Positions 35,599 through 47,369 of a DNA stretch of 64,000 nt are shown here, one piece after another (the first letter of the stretch is position 1; each line of letters begins with the position of its first letter). A program made the position numbers and the translations under genes. The DNA comes from Dermatophilus congolensis (GTDB lineage Bacteria; Actinomycetota; Actinomycetes; Actinomycetales; Dermatophilaceae). The notes below the pieces were generated by a model. That model ran no database searches. It was not told the DNA's origin and worked only from the letters and a program-made list of their open reading frames with translations. The DNA lies in contig NZ_UFYA01000001.1 of the NCBI RefSeq assembly GCF_900447215.1, positions 1,550,001 through 1,614,000 of the forward strand, written 5' to 3'.

Positions 35599-37544
35599 CA
35601 GAGCACCACCAACACAGCAGCGAGGATTGCGACGACGCCGGAAAGCATCATCAGGGCATAAGAGCGGGCGTAACCGTTCTGGAGTCGAGCGACAACGCCG
35701 GAGAGTCCAGCAAGGCCAGCGCCGATCCCGTTGGCGCCACCGGAAATGACAATCTCGTCTGTTCCGGTAGCGCCTTTGACGACTGCGTTACCAGGACCAA
35801 CAAGCACGAGATCGTTCACGGAGTCTTGATAGAAGTCATTGCTGGCGATCTTGATCAGTAGGTTGCCTTCAGGTGCAGTGACCGGAACATCCTTCTTTGC
35901 GTAGTCACGCCATGCCAAGAAGACCCCCACAGCCACACAGACCAAAGTGATCCCGGTAATCACTGGAACAGGAAGGACCGGGTGGTGTTCAGCACCGTGA
36001 GCACCAACAACTGGCTCGAGCCAGTGCGGGAAACCAAAGAAAGTCAACGCCCCACCCAGGAAGACCGACCCGATAGCGAGAATCACCATGGGCACCGTCA
36101 TCGTGGCCGGAGATTCGTGCGGGTGGTCATCTTTGAGCCAGCGTTTACGGCCATGGAATGTCATGAAAAACAGACGTGACATGTAAAACGCGGTAAGTCC
36201 GGCAACAAGTACCACGAGTGGGCCGATGATCCAGGGGCGGATACCTTCGCCGATGAATGCAGCTTCGATGATCTTGTCCTTGGACCAGTATCCCGACAGC
36301 AGCGGGAATCCAATGATGGCTAGCCAACCGCAGAGAAAAGTAATCCACGTGGTGCGCATCTGTCCGGCAAGTTCGCCGAAGGTGCGCATGTCGACGCGGT
36401 CGGACATGCCATGCATGACCGACCCAGCGCCCAGGAACATCCCGGCCTTAAAGAAGCCGTGGGTAATCAGATGGAAGATAGCGAAGCTGTACCCGATAGG
36501 GCCCAGACCCGCAGCAAGCATCATGTAACCGATCTGGCTCATGGTGGAAGCAGCGAGGGCTTTTTTGATGTCGTCTTTCGCGCACCCGATGATCGCCCCC
36601 ATGGTGAGGGTGATCGCGCCCACGGCAATAACGAAAGTCTGTGCGGTGGGTGCGGAGTTAAAGATTGGGTGGCTTCGGACGATGAGGTAAACGCCGGCAG
36701 TGACCATCGTGGCGGCGTGGATGAGCGCCGAGACGGGGGTCGGGCCTGCCATAGCGTCACCGAGCCAGCTTTGTAGAGGGAACTGGGCCGACTTAGCGCA
36801 GGCACCTAGCAGCAGGAACAAGCCGATAGCGGTCAAGGTGCCTTCATTGGCTTTTTCCACTCCGGTGAAAACAGTGGCGAAGTCAAGGTTGCCGAAGGTA
36901 GTGAGGATGATCATCATCGCGATCACCATGCCCACGTCACCAAACCTGTTGGCGATGAAAGCTTTGTTCGCAGCGGAGGCGTAGGGCGGGTTCCAGTTCC
37001 AGAAGCCGATGAGCAAGTAAGAGGCCAGTCCTACTCCTTCCCAACCGAGGAACATGAGGGTGTAGGAGTTCGCCAACACGAGCGTAAGCATTGCCGCGAC
37101 GAACAGGTTGAGGAAGGCGAAGAACTTACGTTTGTCGGGATCGTGGGCCATGTACCCAAGTGAGTAAATATGGATGAGCGATCCGACGAAGGTGATGAGC
37201 AGTACAAAGGAAATCGATAGCTGATCCACAAGCAGCCCCGCATTGAGCGAGAAGGTGCCAGCTGAGATCCAGTTCCACAGGTCTACTGAGACGGCTCGTT
37301 GTTCAGCGGGACGCCCGAGCATGTCGACTAGTAGGGCCGCTCCCAGCAGGAAGCTCGCCCAGGACAGCGCGGTTGCCAGGAGCGGGCCGAAGGAGTTGGT
37401 TACCTTGCCGCCGATGAGTAGCAAAGCAGCGCCAAGGGCGGGCAGCGCAACCAGGAGCCAAGCCCAGCCGGTGAGGCCCGCTTGAGCGGGCGTCACCGCC
37501 GTGGTGACTGCCGGTGCGATCGATATCGCAGTGTGGGATAGCAC
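35598..37544 (-). CDS. nuoL: NADH-quinone oxidoreductase subunit L
   Basis: Largest antiporter-like subunit, 648 residues, about 16 helices including the long lateral helix near the C-terminus. Signature blocks are YMAHDPDKRKFFAFLNLFVA, FLGWEGVGLASYLLIGFW, SAQFPLQSWLGDAMAGPTPV with VSALIHAATMVTAGVYL, and KKALAASTMSQIGYMMLA. It lies 12 bases after nuoK on the minus strand. Together with M and N it forms three of the proton channels of complex I. Confidence 0.96.
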   Translation of the reverse strand: MLSHTAISIAPAVTTAVTPAQAGLTGWAWLLVALPALGAALLLIGGKVTNSFGPLLATALSWASFLLGAALLVDMLGRPAEQRAVSVDLWNWISAGTFSLNAGLLVDQLSISFVLLITFVGSLIHIYSLGYMAHDPDKRKFFAFLNLFVAAMLTLVLANSYTLMFLGWEGVGLASYLLIGFWNWNPPYASAANKAFIANRFGDVGMVIAMMIILTTFGNLDFATVFTGVEKANEGTLTAIGLFLLLGACAKSAQFPLQSWLGDAMAGPTPVSALIHAATMVTAGVYLIVRSHPIFNSAPTAQTFVIAVGAITLTMGAIIGCAKDDIKKALAASTMSQIGYMMLAAGLGPIGYSFAIFHLITHGFFKAGMFLGAGSVMHGMSDRVDMRTFGELAGQMRTTWITFLCGWLAIIGFPLLSGYWSKDKIIEAAFIGEGIRPWIIGPLVVLVAGLTAFYMSRLFFMTFHGRKRWLKDDHPHESPATMTVPMVILAIGSVFLGGALTFFGFPHWLEPVVGAHGAEHHPVLPVPVITGITLVCVAVGVFLAWRDYAKKDVPVTAPEGNLLIKIASNDFYQDSVNDLVLVGPGNAVVKGATGTDEIVISGGANGIGAGLAGLSGVVARLQNGYARSYALMMLSGVVAILAAVLVVL

Positions 37545-37556
37545 GCCGTTCGCTCC

Positions 37557-37856
37557 TTACAGCTTCAGCAAATTGGCGTCATCGACCGAAGCCGAACGAC
37601 GGGAACGGAACATTGTCATGATGATGGCCAGCCCAACCACGACCTCCGCGGCGGCGACAGCCATGACGATCAGGGCAATGGTTTGGCCTTGGGAGGAGCC
37701 GACGCTTCGCCCGAAGGTGACAAAAGCCAAGTTCGCGGCCACCAGCATGAGTTCGATCCCCATGAACGCGATGAGTGCGTTGCGGCGGGTGAGAACGGTG
37801 ACGGCGCCGATGGCGAACAAGATGCCCGCTAGGACGATGTAGTTGGTGAGGCTCAT
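37557..37856 (-). CDS. nuoK: NADH-quinone oxidoreductase subunit K
   Basis: Small membrane subunit of 99 residues with three helices. The conserved glutamates lie in [18 protein letters not shown] (helix 2) and in [17 protein letters not shown] (helix 3), both needed for proton transfer in complex I. The start overlaps the nuoJ stop (ATGA). Confidence 0.96.
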   Translation of the reverse strand: MSLTNYIVLAGILFAIGAVTVLTRRNALIAFMGIELMLVAANLAFVTFGRSVGSSQGQTIALIVMAVAAAEVVVGLAIIMTMFRSRRSASVDDANLLKL

Positions 37857-38611
37857 CGTTCGCTTCCTTCCTCGATCTCGTTCCCAGTGGTTTTTGCTGC
37901 CTCGACAAAACCGTCAGGGGTGTTTGTCTGGCGGCGGGCACGCAACACGCGAGATACAGACAGTTCGCTGGGTGTGCCGTCAGGCAACAACGCTGGGGTG
38001 TCGGCGGCGTTGTGCCGGGCATACACACCAGGTGCAGGGAGCCCAGCGACGTAGTGGTTGTCCTTGACTCGTTGAGCCATGAGGTCGCGTTGGTGGCGTT
38101 TGGGGACGAGGCGTTCGCGGTGGGAAAGGGTTAGAGCAGCAACACCGGCGATGGTCAAAAGCACACCGACCATCTCGAAAGCCAGCAGGTGGGTGCCGAA
38201 CAGTTCGAACGCTAGGGTGGTCACTCCGCCCAGGTCGCCGGTTGGTTCGGCCATGGGCAAAGCGGTTCCCGCGATGGGGCCGCAGATGAGCACTGCGAGG
38301 GCGATGCCTAGCCCCAGGGCGATCCAGCGGTGGCCGCGCAGCGTTTCGGTCAGGGTTTCGGAGGCATCAACACCAACGATCATGATGACGAAGATGAACA
38401 GCATCATCACGGCACCGGTGTACACGAACACCTGCACCATGCCGAGGAAGTCGGCGCGTTGGGCGAGGAAGAGCACGCCCATGAGGATCATGGTGAACGC
38501 CATAGAGAGGGCGGCGTAGACCGCTCTCTTAGAGAAGATCAGCCCTAGTGCGCTGATAACCATGAGCGGTGCCACGATCCAGAAAAGGACTGCTTCGCCG
38601 ACGCTGGTCAT
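37853..38611 (-). CDS. nuoJ: NADH-quinone oxidoreductase subunit J
   Basis: Membrane subunit of 252 residues with five helices in the first 170 residues, including the conserved [20 protein letters not shown] and the N-terminal [19 protein letters not shown]. The extra C-terminal tail of about 80 residues is charged and cytoplasmic, as often in actinobacterial NuoJ. It overlaps both neighbours by ATGA junctions, so it is tightly coupled within the operon. Confidence 0.95.
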   Translation of the reverse strand: MTSVGEAVLFWIVAPLMVISALGLIFSKRAVYAALSMAFTMILMGVLFLAQRADFLGMVQVFVYTGAVMMLFIFVIMIVGVDASETLTETLRGHRWIALGLGIALAVLICGPIAGTALPMAEPTGDLGGVTTLAFELFGTHLLAFEMVGVLLTIAGVAALTLSHRERLVPKRHQRDLMAQRVKDNHYVAGLPAPGVYARHNAADTPALLPDGTPSELSVSRVLRARRQTNTPDGFVEAAKTTGNEIEEGSER

Positions 38612-39371
38612 GCCCGTCCCTCCTTGAAGTGGGCCAGGGGCCGGGTGACGGACTCAGCGGTGCGGCGGGGAGTGAAATCTCCGCGCTGTTCGCGTAGTTC
38701 GTGCACAGCCTCGCCGTTCTCCTCAGCCCAACGCTGTTGTCCGGGAGTTGCTTGGGTGACGCGGCCGCGGAAGTAGTCGCGTTCTTCCATGCCTTCAGCC
38801 ATGGGGTGCGGCGCTGTGAGCATGCCTTCTTGCAAAGGTGCGAGGAGGTCTTGTTTTTCGTAGATGAGGTCTTCGCGGTTGCTGTCAGCGAGCTCGTAAT
38901 AGGTCGTCATGGTCAACGCGCGGGTGGGGCAAGCCTCGATGCACAGTCCGCACAGGATGCAGCGAAGATAGTTGATTTGGTAAGTGCGGCCGTAACGCTC
39001 TCCTGGTGAGAACCGTCCGGTGCCACCTTCTTCCAAGGGGGTGTCATCGTTATCCGCACCCTCGACGAAAATCGCGTCTGCGGGACAGGCCCAAGCGCAC
39101 AGTTCACAGCCGACGCATTTCTCGAGTCCGTCAGGGTGACGGTTGAGCTGATGACGGCCGTGCCACCGAGGCGGCATCGTGTTTTTCACTTCGGGGTACT
39201 CCACGGTGTCCCGTTTGTGGAACATCGTTTTGAAGGAGACGCCGAAGCCAGCTACGGGTGCGAACAGGTCAGCGAGGAGACTTTTTCTTTCCTGCTCGTC
39301 TCGTTCGGGGCCCCGGTATGGGGCGACGTCGCCTGATCCGCGGGGGCGGGGGTGCTGTCGGCCACGGTCAT
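38608..39371 (-). CDS. nuoI: NADH-quinone oxidoreductase subunit I (apparent frameshift near the 5' end)
   Basis: Electron-transfer subunit with two [4Fe-4S] clusters: [16 protein letters not shown] and [16 protein letters not shown] are intact. The natural start is at the nuoH junction, ATG 39371 overlapping the nuoH TGA, or the GTG at 39365 seven bases after AGGAGG. That frame reads [20 protein letters not shown] and NETSRKEK, then meets a stop. The NuoI body ([20 protein letters not shown]) lies in another frame with no start codon before its internal ATG. A run of five T at 39282-39286 would join them if it were six. It is either a sequence error or a real lesion; restored length is about 254 residues. 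Confidence 0.85.
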
Positions 39372-40744
39372 GCCTCCTGTCGAGGATTGTCGGAGGGTGT
39401 TTCAGTGCCGCGGGTGCCAGCGGTGAGGCTGGGGTCCGGGGTGCTGGTACGAGCGGGTTCGCGTAGTCGCTGTCCAGGCAGCGGCGGGACGGGGTATCCA
39501 CCAGCGAAGGGGTCGATCTCAGCCGGTGGGGTTTGGCGTTGGGTTTGTTCGGCTCGTCTGACGTCCCACATCCAGGCAGCGCCTAGTGCCAACACCGCAA
39601 CGGCCGCTACCACCACTGTGGTGGCGAGCATGGTGTTCTCGCCGAGGAAGTTGCGCTGGGCAGCGCGCAAGAACGCCACTGCAAGGACCCACAGGATGGT
39701 GGCAGGGATAAGGATCTTCCACCCGAAGGTCATGAATTGGTCATACCGGACGCGGGGCAGGGAACCACGCAGCCAGAAGAAGTAGAAGATGAAGAGCCAA
39801 ATTTTGATGGTGAACCAGAGCACTCCCCACCAGCCGGTGTTGAAGTAGCCGTCACCAATCGCAGCGATTCCAGGAGGTGCCGCTGGCCCGCCGAGGAACA
39901 AGGTAGTGGCCAGGCCTGCGGCAGTAAACATGTTGACGTACTCGCCCAGGAAGAACATCCCGAATCCCATGCCGGCGTATTCGGTGTGGTAGCCACCGAC
40001 GAGTTCACCTTCACCTTCAGCAAGGTCGAAGGGAAGACGGTTCGTTTCGCCAACCATCGTGATCGAGTACACGACGAACGAGAAGATCGCCGGGATGATG
40101 AACCAGACGTTCTGCTGCGCCGCCACGATGGATGAAGTCGACATTGACCCTGCGTAGAGGAACACGGCAATGAGAGACAATCCCATCGCGATCTCGTAGG
40201 AGACGACCTGGGCTGTGGAGCGGATACCACCCAGCAGGGGGTATGGGGAGCCAGAGCTCCACCCCGCTAGCACGAATGCGTAGGCGGAGATGCCTGCAGC
40301 GGCCAGGACAAGCAGGGAGGAAACCGCCGAGTCGGTCAGTTGTAGCGGTGTGGTGAATCCGAAGACCTCGACAGTGCCACCAATCGGGATCACGGAGAAC
40401 GCTATGAAGCAGCAGGATCCGGCGATGATGGGGGCGAGGTAGTAGGTCTTTTTGTCGGCGGCTGCGGGAACGATGGTTTCTTTCCACACAAGTTTGAAAC
40501 CGTCGGCGAGGGTTTGCAGCACTCCCAGCGGCCCGAACCTGTTGGGGCCGGGGCGTTGCTGCATGAAACCCAGAACACGTCGCTCGGCCCAGATCACAAC
40601 GACAACTTGCAGCAACAAGTAGACGAAGATCATCAAAGCTTTGATGAACGACATCCACAAGGGGGTGTCGCTGAAGTCAGCCACGGGCTGTTCGAGCGCG
40701 TGCAGCGCACCGGCCTGGAGCGCGAGACCGGGCATGGAGGTCAT
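39368..40744 (-). CDS. nuoH: NADH-quinone oxidoreductase subunit H
   Basis: Membrane subunit of 458 residues that forms the quinone entrance. Family blocks are [20 protein letters not shown] with [38 protein letters not shown] with its loop glutamates, and [14 protein letters not shown]. About eight to nine helices. A Pro/Arg-rich cytoplasmic extension of about 70 residues at the C-terminus is longer than in E. coli but common in actinobacteria. Overlaps join it to nuoG and nuoI. Confidence 0.96.
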   Translation of the reverse strand: MTSMPGLALQAGALHALEQPVADFSDTPLWMSFIKALMIFVYLLLQVVVVIWAERRVLGFMQQRPGPNRFGPLGVLQTLADGFKLVWKETIVPAAADKKTYYLAPIIAGSCCFIAFSVIPIGGTVEVFGFTTPLQLTDSAVSSLLVLAAAGISAYAFVLAGWSSGSPYPLLGGIRSTAQVVSYEIAMGLSLIAVFLYAGSMSTSSIVAAQQNVWFIIPAIFSFVVYSITMVGETNRLPFDLAEGEGELVGGYHTEYAGMGFGMFFLGEYVNMFTAAGLATTLFLGGPAAPPGIAAIGDGYFNTGWWGVLWFTIKIWLFIFYFFWLRGSLPRVRYDQFMTFGWKILIPATILWVLAVAFLRAAQRNFLGENTMLATTVVVAAVAVLALGAAWMWDVRRAEQTQRQTPPAEIDPFAGGYPVPPLPGQRLREPARTSTPDPSLTAGTRGTETPSDNPRQEA

Positions 40745-43227
40745 GCCACACCTTCCTTTCCGGCTGTGGCCGGTGTGGGCTCAACGGATTTGGGTTCGCC
40801 GGCGGCCAGGTGGACTACGTCTCCTGCGCTGGCGCCGAGCATGGTGTGGACTTGGGATCCGCCAGAGTTAGCGGGAACCCAGACCACGTTGTCGACCATG
40901 TCAGTGACAATGAGAGGTAGTTCGATGGAGCCGGTGTCGGTGGAGATTGTGATGTAGTCGCCGTCAGTGACTCCGATGGTGCTGGCGGTTCCTGCCGATA
41001 GTCGGGCGACGGTGTCGCGCGCGGTGTCGGCGAGGAAAGGATCGCCGTCCTGCATACGACCAAGGTCAAGCAGTTGTCGCCAGGTCGCGAGGATGGCGTC
41101 GCCAGCAGGGATGCGGTTCAGGCCGATGGGTGCCACAGCGGGGAATGGTGCGCGGGGTCCGCTCCACGGGTCGAACTCAGCTAGCTCGTTGCGGACCAGC
41201 TCGAGAGTAGCGGTGCCGATTTCGTGGCCCATTTCGGTGGCGAGCATGTCTAGTACCCGGTGGTCTGCCATGTGTCGGCTGCTCAGGGATGCCTGTGTTT
41301 GACGCGGGCGTCCTTCCCAGTTGACGAAGGTGCCGTTGCGTTCTGCGATAGCCGAGACAGGGAAAACCACGTCAGCAAGGTCGGTGACGTCGCTGCGGCG
41401 GATCTCCAGCGAGACGACGAAGGCACGTTCCATGGCGGTACGAGCCACATCGGCCTCTGGCAGATCAGCCAGCTCGACCCCACCAACAAGTAGAGCATCA
41501 AGTTCACCGTGAGCGGCAGCGCGGAGAATCTCTGCGGTTGAGCGTCCAGGATTGGTTGGCAGTTTCGTGATCTGCCAAACGTTCTGAACAAAGGAGCGGG
41601 CGATGTTCTCCAAGATGGGGCGGCCACCTGGAAGCACAGAACCCAACGCTCCAGCTTCGAGTGCGCTGCGTTCTCCGGAACGGCGTGGAATCCAGGCCAG
41701 GCGGGCTCCGGTCTTGTCGGCGAAAGCACGCACTGTCGATAGCGCGCCGGTCACGCCTGCGAGGCGTTCACCGACAAGGATGATCGCATCCTCGCTCATA
41801 ATATCGGCGTATTTACCCAGTTCAGGGTGCCCGGTGCGCATCGCCTCAATTACCTCAGCCTCAGTGCCGGGGGCTGCCTCGATGAGTGTGCCGAACATCT
41901 TTTCAAGGCCGCGTGAAGCGAAAGGCGCGATCGAGTAGACCTTGAGGCCTTTCTTGCGGGCCGCTTTACGCAGTCGCAGGAAAACCATGGGGCATTCGTC
42001 TTCTGGTTCAAGACCAACCAGCAGCACTGAGGTGGCTTTTTCCAGGTCGGTGTAGGTGACGGCACCTTCGGCTGGGCCGCGACCGGCGATGCTGGAAGCT
42101 AGGAAATTGCTTTCCTCCTCGCAGGTCTGCCTGGCCCGGAAGTCGATGTCATTGGTGCCAGCCACCACTCGCGCGAATTTCCCGTATGCGTAGGCATCTT
42201 CACGGGTGAGGCGACCACCGGGCAGGATCCCAGCGCCACTGCGTCCAAGCGCAGCAGACAACCCATCGGCTGCCACAGCCAGCGCTTCAGGCCAGCTCGC
42301 TTCACGCAACTGTCCAGAAGCATCACGAACCAGTGGGTAGTCGATGCGGTCTGAAGCAGCGCCGTACTGGAATGCCCAGCGTCCCTTGTCGCAGTTCCAT
42401 TCCTCATTGACCGCCGGATCATTTGCTGCCATGCGACGCAACACCACACCTCGGCGGTGGTCGGTGCGCTGCGCACAGCCAGCTGCGCAGTGCTCACATG
42501 TGCTCGGCGTAGACACCAGGTCAAACGGCCGTGACCGGAACCGGTACATGGCACCTGTCAAAGCACCTACCGGGCAGATCTGCACCGTGTTGCCGGAGAA
42601 GTACGACTGGAACGGCTGATCCTGAAAGATACCGATCTGTTGCTGCGCGCCTCGCTCAACCAGAGCGATGAACGGGTCACCGGCGATCTGGTCAGAAAAA
42701 CGCGTACAGCGTTGGCACAGCACGCACCGTTCTCGGTCCAGCAGCACCTGTGCAGAGATGCCGACGGGTTTGGAGTAGGTGCGTTTGATGTCGGTGAACC
42801 GGGAAACAGGCCGTCCGGTGGACATTGCTTGGTTCTGCAGCGGGCACTCCCCGCCCTTATCACAGACTGGGCAATCCAGCGGGTGGTTGATGAGCAGGAA
42901 CTCCATCACACCTTCCTGCGCTTTTTTGGCTACAGGGGAGGTCAGCTGGGTTTGGACTTCCATGCCCTCCATCACCGTCATGGTGCAGGCGGCTTGGGGT
43001 TTAGGCATTTTGCGGACTTCGCCATCGCGGCCTGGCATGGCCACGTCAACGAGGCACTGACGGCAGGCACCGGCAGGGTCAAGCAGTGGGTGGTCGCAGA
43101 ACCGTGGGATCTCAATCCCGACTTGTTCGGCTGCACGAATAATCAGGGACCCCTTGGGGACGCTCACCTCGACGCCGTCAATTGTCACAGTGACGTTCTC
43201 GACGCCTGCAGTGTTCTGGGCTGTCAT
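40741..43227 (-). CDS. nuoG: NADH-quinone oxidoreductase subunit G
   Basis: Iron-sulphur subunit of 828 residues. The N-terminal ferredoxin-like [2Fe-2S] region has [17 protein letters not shown], then His-Cys ligands in [14 protein letters not shown], and two further clusters in [17 protein letters not shown] and [12 protein letters not shown]. The molybdopterin-like domain (about residues 240-750) is present without the cofactor. It transfers electrons from nuoE-F toward the quinone site. Start and stop overlap nuoF and nuoH. Confidence 0.95.
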   Translation of the reverse strand: MTAQNTAGVENVTVTIDGVEVSVPKGSLIIRAAEQVGIEIPRFCDHPLLDPAGACRQCLVDVAMPGRDGEVRKMPKPQAACTMTVMEGMEVQTQLTSPVAKKAQEGVMEFLLINHPLDCPVCDKGGECPLQNQAMSTGRPVSRFTDIKRTYSKPVGISAQVLLDRERCVLCQRCTRFSDQIAGDPFIALVERGAQQQIGIFQDQPFQSYFSGNTVQICPVGALTGAMYRFRSRPFDLVSTPSTCEHCAAGCAQRTDHRRGVVLRRMAANDPAVNEEWNCDKGRWAFQYGAASDRIDYPLVRDASGQLREASWPEALAVAADGLSAALGRSGAGILPGGRLTREDAYAYGKFARVVAGTNDIDFRARQTCEEESNFLASSIAGRGPAEGAVTYTDLEKATSVLLVGLEPEDECPMVFLRLRKAARKKGLKVYSIAPFASRGLEKMFGTLIEAAPGTEAEVIEAMRTGHPELGKYADIMSEDAIILVGERLAGVTGALSTVRAFADKTGARLAWIPRRSGERSALEAGALGSVLPGGRPILENIARSFVQNVWQITKLPTNPGRSTAEILRAAAHGELDALLVGGVELADLPEADVARTAMERAFVVSLEIRRSDVTDLADVVFPVSAIAERNGTFVNWEGRPRQTQASLSSRHMADHRVLDMLATEMGHEIGTATLELVRNELAEFDPWSGPRAPFPAVAPIGLNRIPAGDAILATWRQLLDLGRMQDGDPFLADTARDTVARLSAGTASTIGVTDGDYITISTDTGSIELPLIVTDMVDNVVWVPANSGGSQVHTMLGASAGDVVHLAAGEPKSVEPTPATAGKEGVA

Positions 43228-44537
43228 GAGGACATGCCCTCCTTCACGAACAGAACGGATCGCTGCGGCGGGAATGAGACGTCAACCGGGGTGGTCATGG
43301 CCATCTCGAACTCGTCGCGGAAGTGTTTGATGCCGGACAGAACCGGTGTGGCGGCAGCGTCGCCGAGAGCGCAGAAAGAACGGCCAGCGATGTTGCTCGC
43401 GATGTCTTCGAGCTTTTCGATGTCGCCGGGCTGCCCTTGTCCTTTCTCCAGGCGCGTCATGATCTGTTGCAGCCAGTACGTGCCTTCACGGCAGGGGGTG
43501 CATTTGCCGCATGACTCGTGGGCGTAAAAATCGATCCAACGGGAGACCGCTTTGACTACCGAAACAGTCTCGTCGAATACCTGCAATGCACGGGTACCCA
43601 GCATGGATCCGGCGGCCGAGACCTGTTCATAATCCAGCGGCACGTCGAGGTGCTCGGGAGTGAACAGTGGTGTCGAGGAACCACCAGGAGTCCAGAACTT
43701 CAGCTCGTGACCGGCACGGACCCCACCTGCCATGGTGAGTAGTTCCCGCATGGTGATGCCATACGGTGCTTCGAACTGACCTGGCCTGGTGACGTGGCCA
43801 GAGAGGCTGAAGATGCCAACACCTTTGCTTTTCTCTGTACCGAACTTGGCGAACCAGTCCGCTCCATGCAGGAAAATCGGCGCCACTTGGCTGATGGTCT
43901 CCACGTTGTTGACCACGGTGGGGCGGCTGTACAAACCAGCAACAGCAGGGAACGGGGGCTTGAGACGGGGTTGTCCGCGGCGCCCTTCCAAGGAATCCAA
44001 CAGCGCTGTTTCTTCGCCACAGATGTAAGCACCGGCACCGGCGTGCACAGTGATGTCGAGGTCGAAACCGCTGCCCATGATGTTTTTGCCCAGCAGCCCG
44101 GCTGTGTATGCCTCTTGCACAGCATTCATCAGGCGCCGGTAAACGTGCACGACCTCGCCGCGCAAGTAGATAAACGCGTGGTGGCAGTTAATGGCGTAAG
44201 AGGTGATTGCCATACCTTCCACGAGCACGTGGGGGGTGGCCATCATGAGCGGCACGTCTTTACAAGTACCTGGCTCGGACTCGTCCGCATTGACCACGAG
44301 GTAGCGGGGGCCGCCGTCATCCGGAGGCAGGAATCCCCATTTCATACCTGTGGGGAACCCCGCTCCCCCACGGCCACGTAGACCGGAATCTTTCGCCTGT
44401 TGAACGAGGTCTTCACAGCTAAGCGCGAGGGCTTTACGCAGCCCCTCATATCCCTCATGTCGCTGGTATGTTTCCAGCGTCCACGACTGTGGTTCGTCCC
44501 AGTACCGCGAGAGGACGGGGATGAGTTGTGTACTCAT
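43224..44537 (-). CDS. nuoF: NADH-quinone oxidoreductase subunit F
   Basis: FMN- and NADH-binding subunit of 437 residues. The glycine-rich NADH site [16 protein letters not shown] and FMN-site [12 protein letters not shown] are clear, and the [4Fe-4S] cluster ligands are in [13 protein letters not shown] near residue 350 with a later Cys in SFCALGDAA. It forms the input module with nuoE and nuoG. ATGA junctions on both sides couple it to its neighbours. Confidence 0.96.
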   Translation of the reverse strand: MSTQLIPVLSRYWDEPQSWTLETYQRHEGYEGLRKALALSCEDLVQQAKDSGLRGRGGAGFPTGMKWGFLPPDDGGPRYLVVNADESEPGTCKDVPLMMATPHVLVEGMAITSYAINCHHAFIYLRGEVVHVYRRLMNAVQEAYTAGLLGKNIMGSGFDLDITVHAGAGAYICGEETALLDSLEGRRGQPRLKPPFPAVAGLYSRPTVVNNVETISQVAPIFLHGADWFAKFGTEKSKGVGIFSLSGHVTRPGQFEAPYGITMRELLTMAGGVRAGHELKFWTPGGSSTPLFTPEHLDVPLDYEQVSAAGSMLGTRALQVFDETVSVVKAVSRWIDFYAHESCGKCTPCREGTYWLQQIMTRLEKGQGQPGDIEKLEDIASNIAGRSFCALGDAAATPVLSGIKHFRDEFEMAMTTPVDVSFPPQRSVLFVKEGMSS

Positions 44538-45262
44538 GCCTGTCCTTCCTTAGAGCTGGTTGTGTCTGCCCAGCCGTGTTCCTTGGCGTATTTCAGGCCG
44601 CGTAGCGAGTTCTCTCCGGCGCCGACTCCTTCATCAGCACGCCCATCTGGGAATCCTGCCAAAACGCGGGACACTTCTTTGAAGGAACACACCTTTGCGG
44701 CGCCGCGAGTGGGGCGGATTTCTTTACCGGCGCGCATGTCATCAACCATGGCCACGGCCGATTCGGGCGTTTGTGCATCCATGAACTCCCAGTTCGCCAT
44801 CACCACGGGGGCGTAGTCGCAGGCCGCGTTGCATTCGACTCGTTCAAGAGTGATGCGTCCATCTTCGGTGGTTTCGTCGTGGCCGATGCCCAAATGCTCA
44901 GAAACGCGATCGAAGATGGCGTCTCCGCCCATCACAGCGCATAGCGTGTTGGTGCAGACACCGACGGTGTATTCGCCGTTGGGGTGGCGTTTGTACTGTG
45001 AGTAGAAGGTGGCCACGCCGCTGACTTCGGCGGGGGTGAGTTCGGTCATCTCGGCCGCGAACCGGATCCCCTCGGGTGAAACGTATCCGTCGACGCTTTG
45101 CACCAGGTGCAGCAGCGGCAGGAGCGCGGATCGTTTACTCGGGTAACGGCCAAGGATTTGCGCTGCATCGGCGCGCAACCCAGCGAGGGTGTCCTCACTC
45201 CAGCTTGCGTCGTCCGTTGCAGGTTGGGTGCCGTAGTTCGGCTGGTCCCAGTTTTTACTCAT
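44534..45262 (-). CDS. nuoE: NADH-quinone oxidoreductase subunit E
   Basis: Thioredoxin-like [2Fe-2S] subunit of 242 residues. The four ligands are in [15 protein letters not shown] and [16 protein letters not shown]. The N-terminal helical part has [19 protein letters not shown]-terminal tail of about 70 residues beyond the usual domain ([20 protein letters not shown] and onward) is typical of actinobacterial versions. The start overlaps the nuoD stop. Confidence 0.94.
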   Translation of the reverse strand: MSKNWDQPNYGTQPATDDASWSEDTLAGLRADAAQILGRYPSKRSALLPLLHLVQSVDGYVSPEGIRFAAEMTELTPAEVSGVATFYSQYKRHPNGEYTVGVCTNTLCAVMGGDAIFDRVSEHLGIGHDETTEDGRITLERVECNAACDYAPVVMANWEFMDAQTPESAVAMVDDMRAGKEIRPTRGAAKVCSFKEVSRVLAGFPDGRADEGVGAGENSLRGLKYAKEHGWADTTSSKEGQA

Positions 45263-46632
45263 CGGTCCACTCCTCCCAGCACCGGGTCAATGGAGGCCAG
45301 CGCCACAACGGCGTCCGCCAGGTATCCGCCCTCGATCATCACCGCGGCGGCTTGCAGGTTGTGGAAGGCCGGGTCTCGGAAGTGAGCCCGGTAGGGGCGG
45401 GTTCCTCCGTCGGAGGCCAGGTAGGCGCCGAGTTCGCCCTTGGGAGACTCGACGGGCCGGTAGGCCTGACCTGCGGGCACTCGGAACCCTTCGGTGACGA
45501 TCTTGAAGTGGTGAATGAGCGACTCCATCGATTCGCCCATGATTTCGCGGATGTGTTCCAGGCTGTTGCCTTGCCCGTCAGTGCCAACAGACAGTTGTGC
45601 AGGCCACGCGATTTTTTTATCGGCGATCATGACTGGCTGGCCTTCGGTGGCGCGTAGCCGGTCGATGCATTGGCGCAGAATCTTGATGGATTCTTTGATT
45701 TCGTTCAGTCGTACGCGCAGTCGACCGTATGCGTCAGCGGTGTCCCATACGCAGATGTCGAAGTCGTAGTTCTCGTAACCGCAGTACGGGTCAGCGCGGC
45801 GCAGGTCCAGGGGGTATCCAGCCGAGCGCAGGATGGGGCCAGTGACGCCCAATGCCATACATCCGGCTAGGTCGAGAACGCCGACGTTTTCGTAACGCCC
45901 CTTGAGGATGGGGTTTTCCAGGGTGAGGTCTTCGAGCTCTTTCTCTGCGCGGATCAGCTCTGGCAGTTCACGTTCAAGGAGAGCCTGCCAGTTGCTGGGG
46001 AGGTCTTGAGCCACACCACCGGGACGGATGTAGCCGTTGTTCATACGCAGACCAGTGATGGCTTCGATGACGCGCAGGCATGCTTCACGGCCACGGAAAC
46101 CAATTTCCATGACCGTTGTGGCACCCAGCTCTAGCCCACCGGTGGCCACAGCAACAAAGTGTGAACTGATCCGGGTGAGTTCCATCATCATCACGCGGAT
46201 GTCGCTGGCGCGGGTGGTGATTTGGTCTTCGATCCCCAGAAGCCGCTCAGTGCCCAGGCAATATGTCGTCTCCTGGAACAACGGGGTCAGATAGTCCATG
46301 CGGGTGCATAGCGTCACGCCCTGTGTCCAGGTGCGGAACTCCATTGTTTTTTCGATACCGGTGTGCAGGTATCCGATCCCAACGCGGGCTTCGGTGACTG
46401 TTTCGCCATCAAGTTCGAGGATCAGGCGCAGCACGCCGTGAGTCGAGGGATGCTGCGGGCCCATGTTGACAACGATGCGTTCGTCGCTGTGTTCCATGGC
46501 CTCTTGGGTGAGCTGGTCCCAGTCACCCCCGACTGCGTTGATGAGGTAACCGTCAGCGTTATCGGACGCTGCACCTGAAGCGCGCACATCACCGTGCATG
46601 ACGTCAGCGTTTTCACTCGTGTTGGTGGTCAT
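45259..46632 (-). CDS. nuoD: NADH-quinone oxidoreductase subunit D
   Basis: Quinone-site subunit of 457 residues, related to NiFe-hydrogenase large subunits. Conserved segments are [20 protein letters not shown] (with the loop His that contacts quinone), [25 protein letters not shown] and the C-terminal [20 protein letters not shown]. An N-terminal extension of about 45 residues precedes the domain. It shares a base with the nuoC stop (TGATG). Confidence 0.96.
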   Translation of the reverse strand: MTTNTSENADVMHGDVRASGAASDNADGYLINAVGGDWDQLTQEAMEHSDERIVVNMGPQHPSTHGVLRLILELDGETVTEARVGIGYLHTGIEKTMEFRTWTQGVTLCTRMDYLTPLFQETTYCLGTERLLGIEDQITTRASDIRVMMMELTRISSHFVAVATGGLELGATTVMEIGFRGREACLRVIEAITGLRMNNGYIRPGGVAQDLPSNWQALLERELPELIRAEKELEDLTLENPILKGRYENVGVLDLAGCMALGVTGPILRSAGYPLDLRRADPYCGYENYDFDICVWDTADAYGRLRVRLNEIKESIKILRQCIDRLRATEGQPVMIADKKIAWPAQLSVGTDGQGNSLEHIREIMGESMESLIHHFKIVTEGFRVPAGQAYRPVESPKGELGAYLASDGGTRPYRAHFRDPAFHNLQAAAVMIEGGYLADAVVALASIDPVLGGVDR

Positions 46633-47369
46633 CAGTTGTACGACCTCCGCTGGTCTGGGGGTGGTGTGGTTGCGCCTTTGTACTCGACAGGGATTCCCCC
46701 CAACGGGTAGTCCTTCCGCTGGGGGTGCCCCGGCCAGTCGTCGGGCATAAGGATGCGGGTCAAAGCCGGGTGACCATCGAAGATGATCCCGAAGAAGTCC
46801 CAGGTTTCGCGCTCGTGCCAGGTGTTGGCGGGGTACACCTCGACGATGGAGGGAATGTGGGGGTCGTTGTCGGGGCAGGTCACTTCAACCCGGATGCGGC
46901 GGCATCCATGCGTGATGGAGGTGAAGTGGGTGACGGTGTGCAGTTCACGTCCCGTCTCTTGCGGGAAGTGGACACCGTTGACTCCACCGCACAGTTCAAA
47001 CCGCAGCTCGGGAAAGTCACGTAGTTGCCGGGCCACGGCGAGCAGGTGCTCGCGGCGCACCATCACGGTCATTTCGCCGCGGTCGATCACAACCGCTTCG
47101 ATTGCTTCCTCATACGAGGGTCCACCTGCTTGACGCAGTGCCTCAGCGAGCGCGTCGGCGACGGTGTCGAACCAGCCGCCGTATGGCCGAGGTGAGGGAC
47201 CGGGGAACAGTTTCGGTGTGATGAGGCCGCCGTACCCGGAGGTGTCACCGGTGCTGGCGTGGAACATGCCCTGCCGTTGGCCTCGCTTGACGGGGCCGTA
47301 TTGGTCTTCGGTGCGGGTGGGGAGGTTTTCCTCGTCGGTGAGAGCACCGTGGGGGGTGTTCTCCGTCAT
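46632..47369 (-). CDS. nuoC: NADH-quinone oxidoreductase subunit C
   Basis: Peripheral-arm subunit of 245 residues. The 30-kDa subunit core is visible: [38 protein letters not shown] and the signature [20 protein letters not shown] with [19 protein letters not shown]. It is separate from nuoD, unlike the fused form of enteric bacteria. The start overlaps the nuoB stop by ATGA. Confidence 0.96.
   Translation of the reverse strand: MTENTPHGALTDEENLPTRTEDQYGPVKRGQRQGMFHASTGDTSGYGGLITPKLFPGPSPRPYGGWFDTVADALAEALRQAGGPSYEEAIEAVVIDRGEMTVMVRREHLLAVARQLRDFPELRFELCGGVNGVHFPQETGRELHTVTHFTSITHGCRRIRVEVTCPDNDPHIPSIVEVYPANTWHERETWDFFGIIFDGHPALTRILMPDDWPGHPQRKDYPLGGIPVEYKGATTPPPDQRRSYN

Noticed and set aside
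39276-39292. Programmed -1 frameshifting as an explanation for nuoI
   Set aside because: The zero-frame codons GAA AAA G do not form a tandem slippery heptamer and no downstream stem-loop was evident; a homopolymer length difference is simpler.
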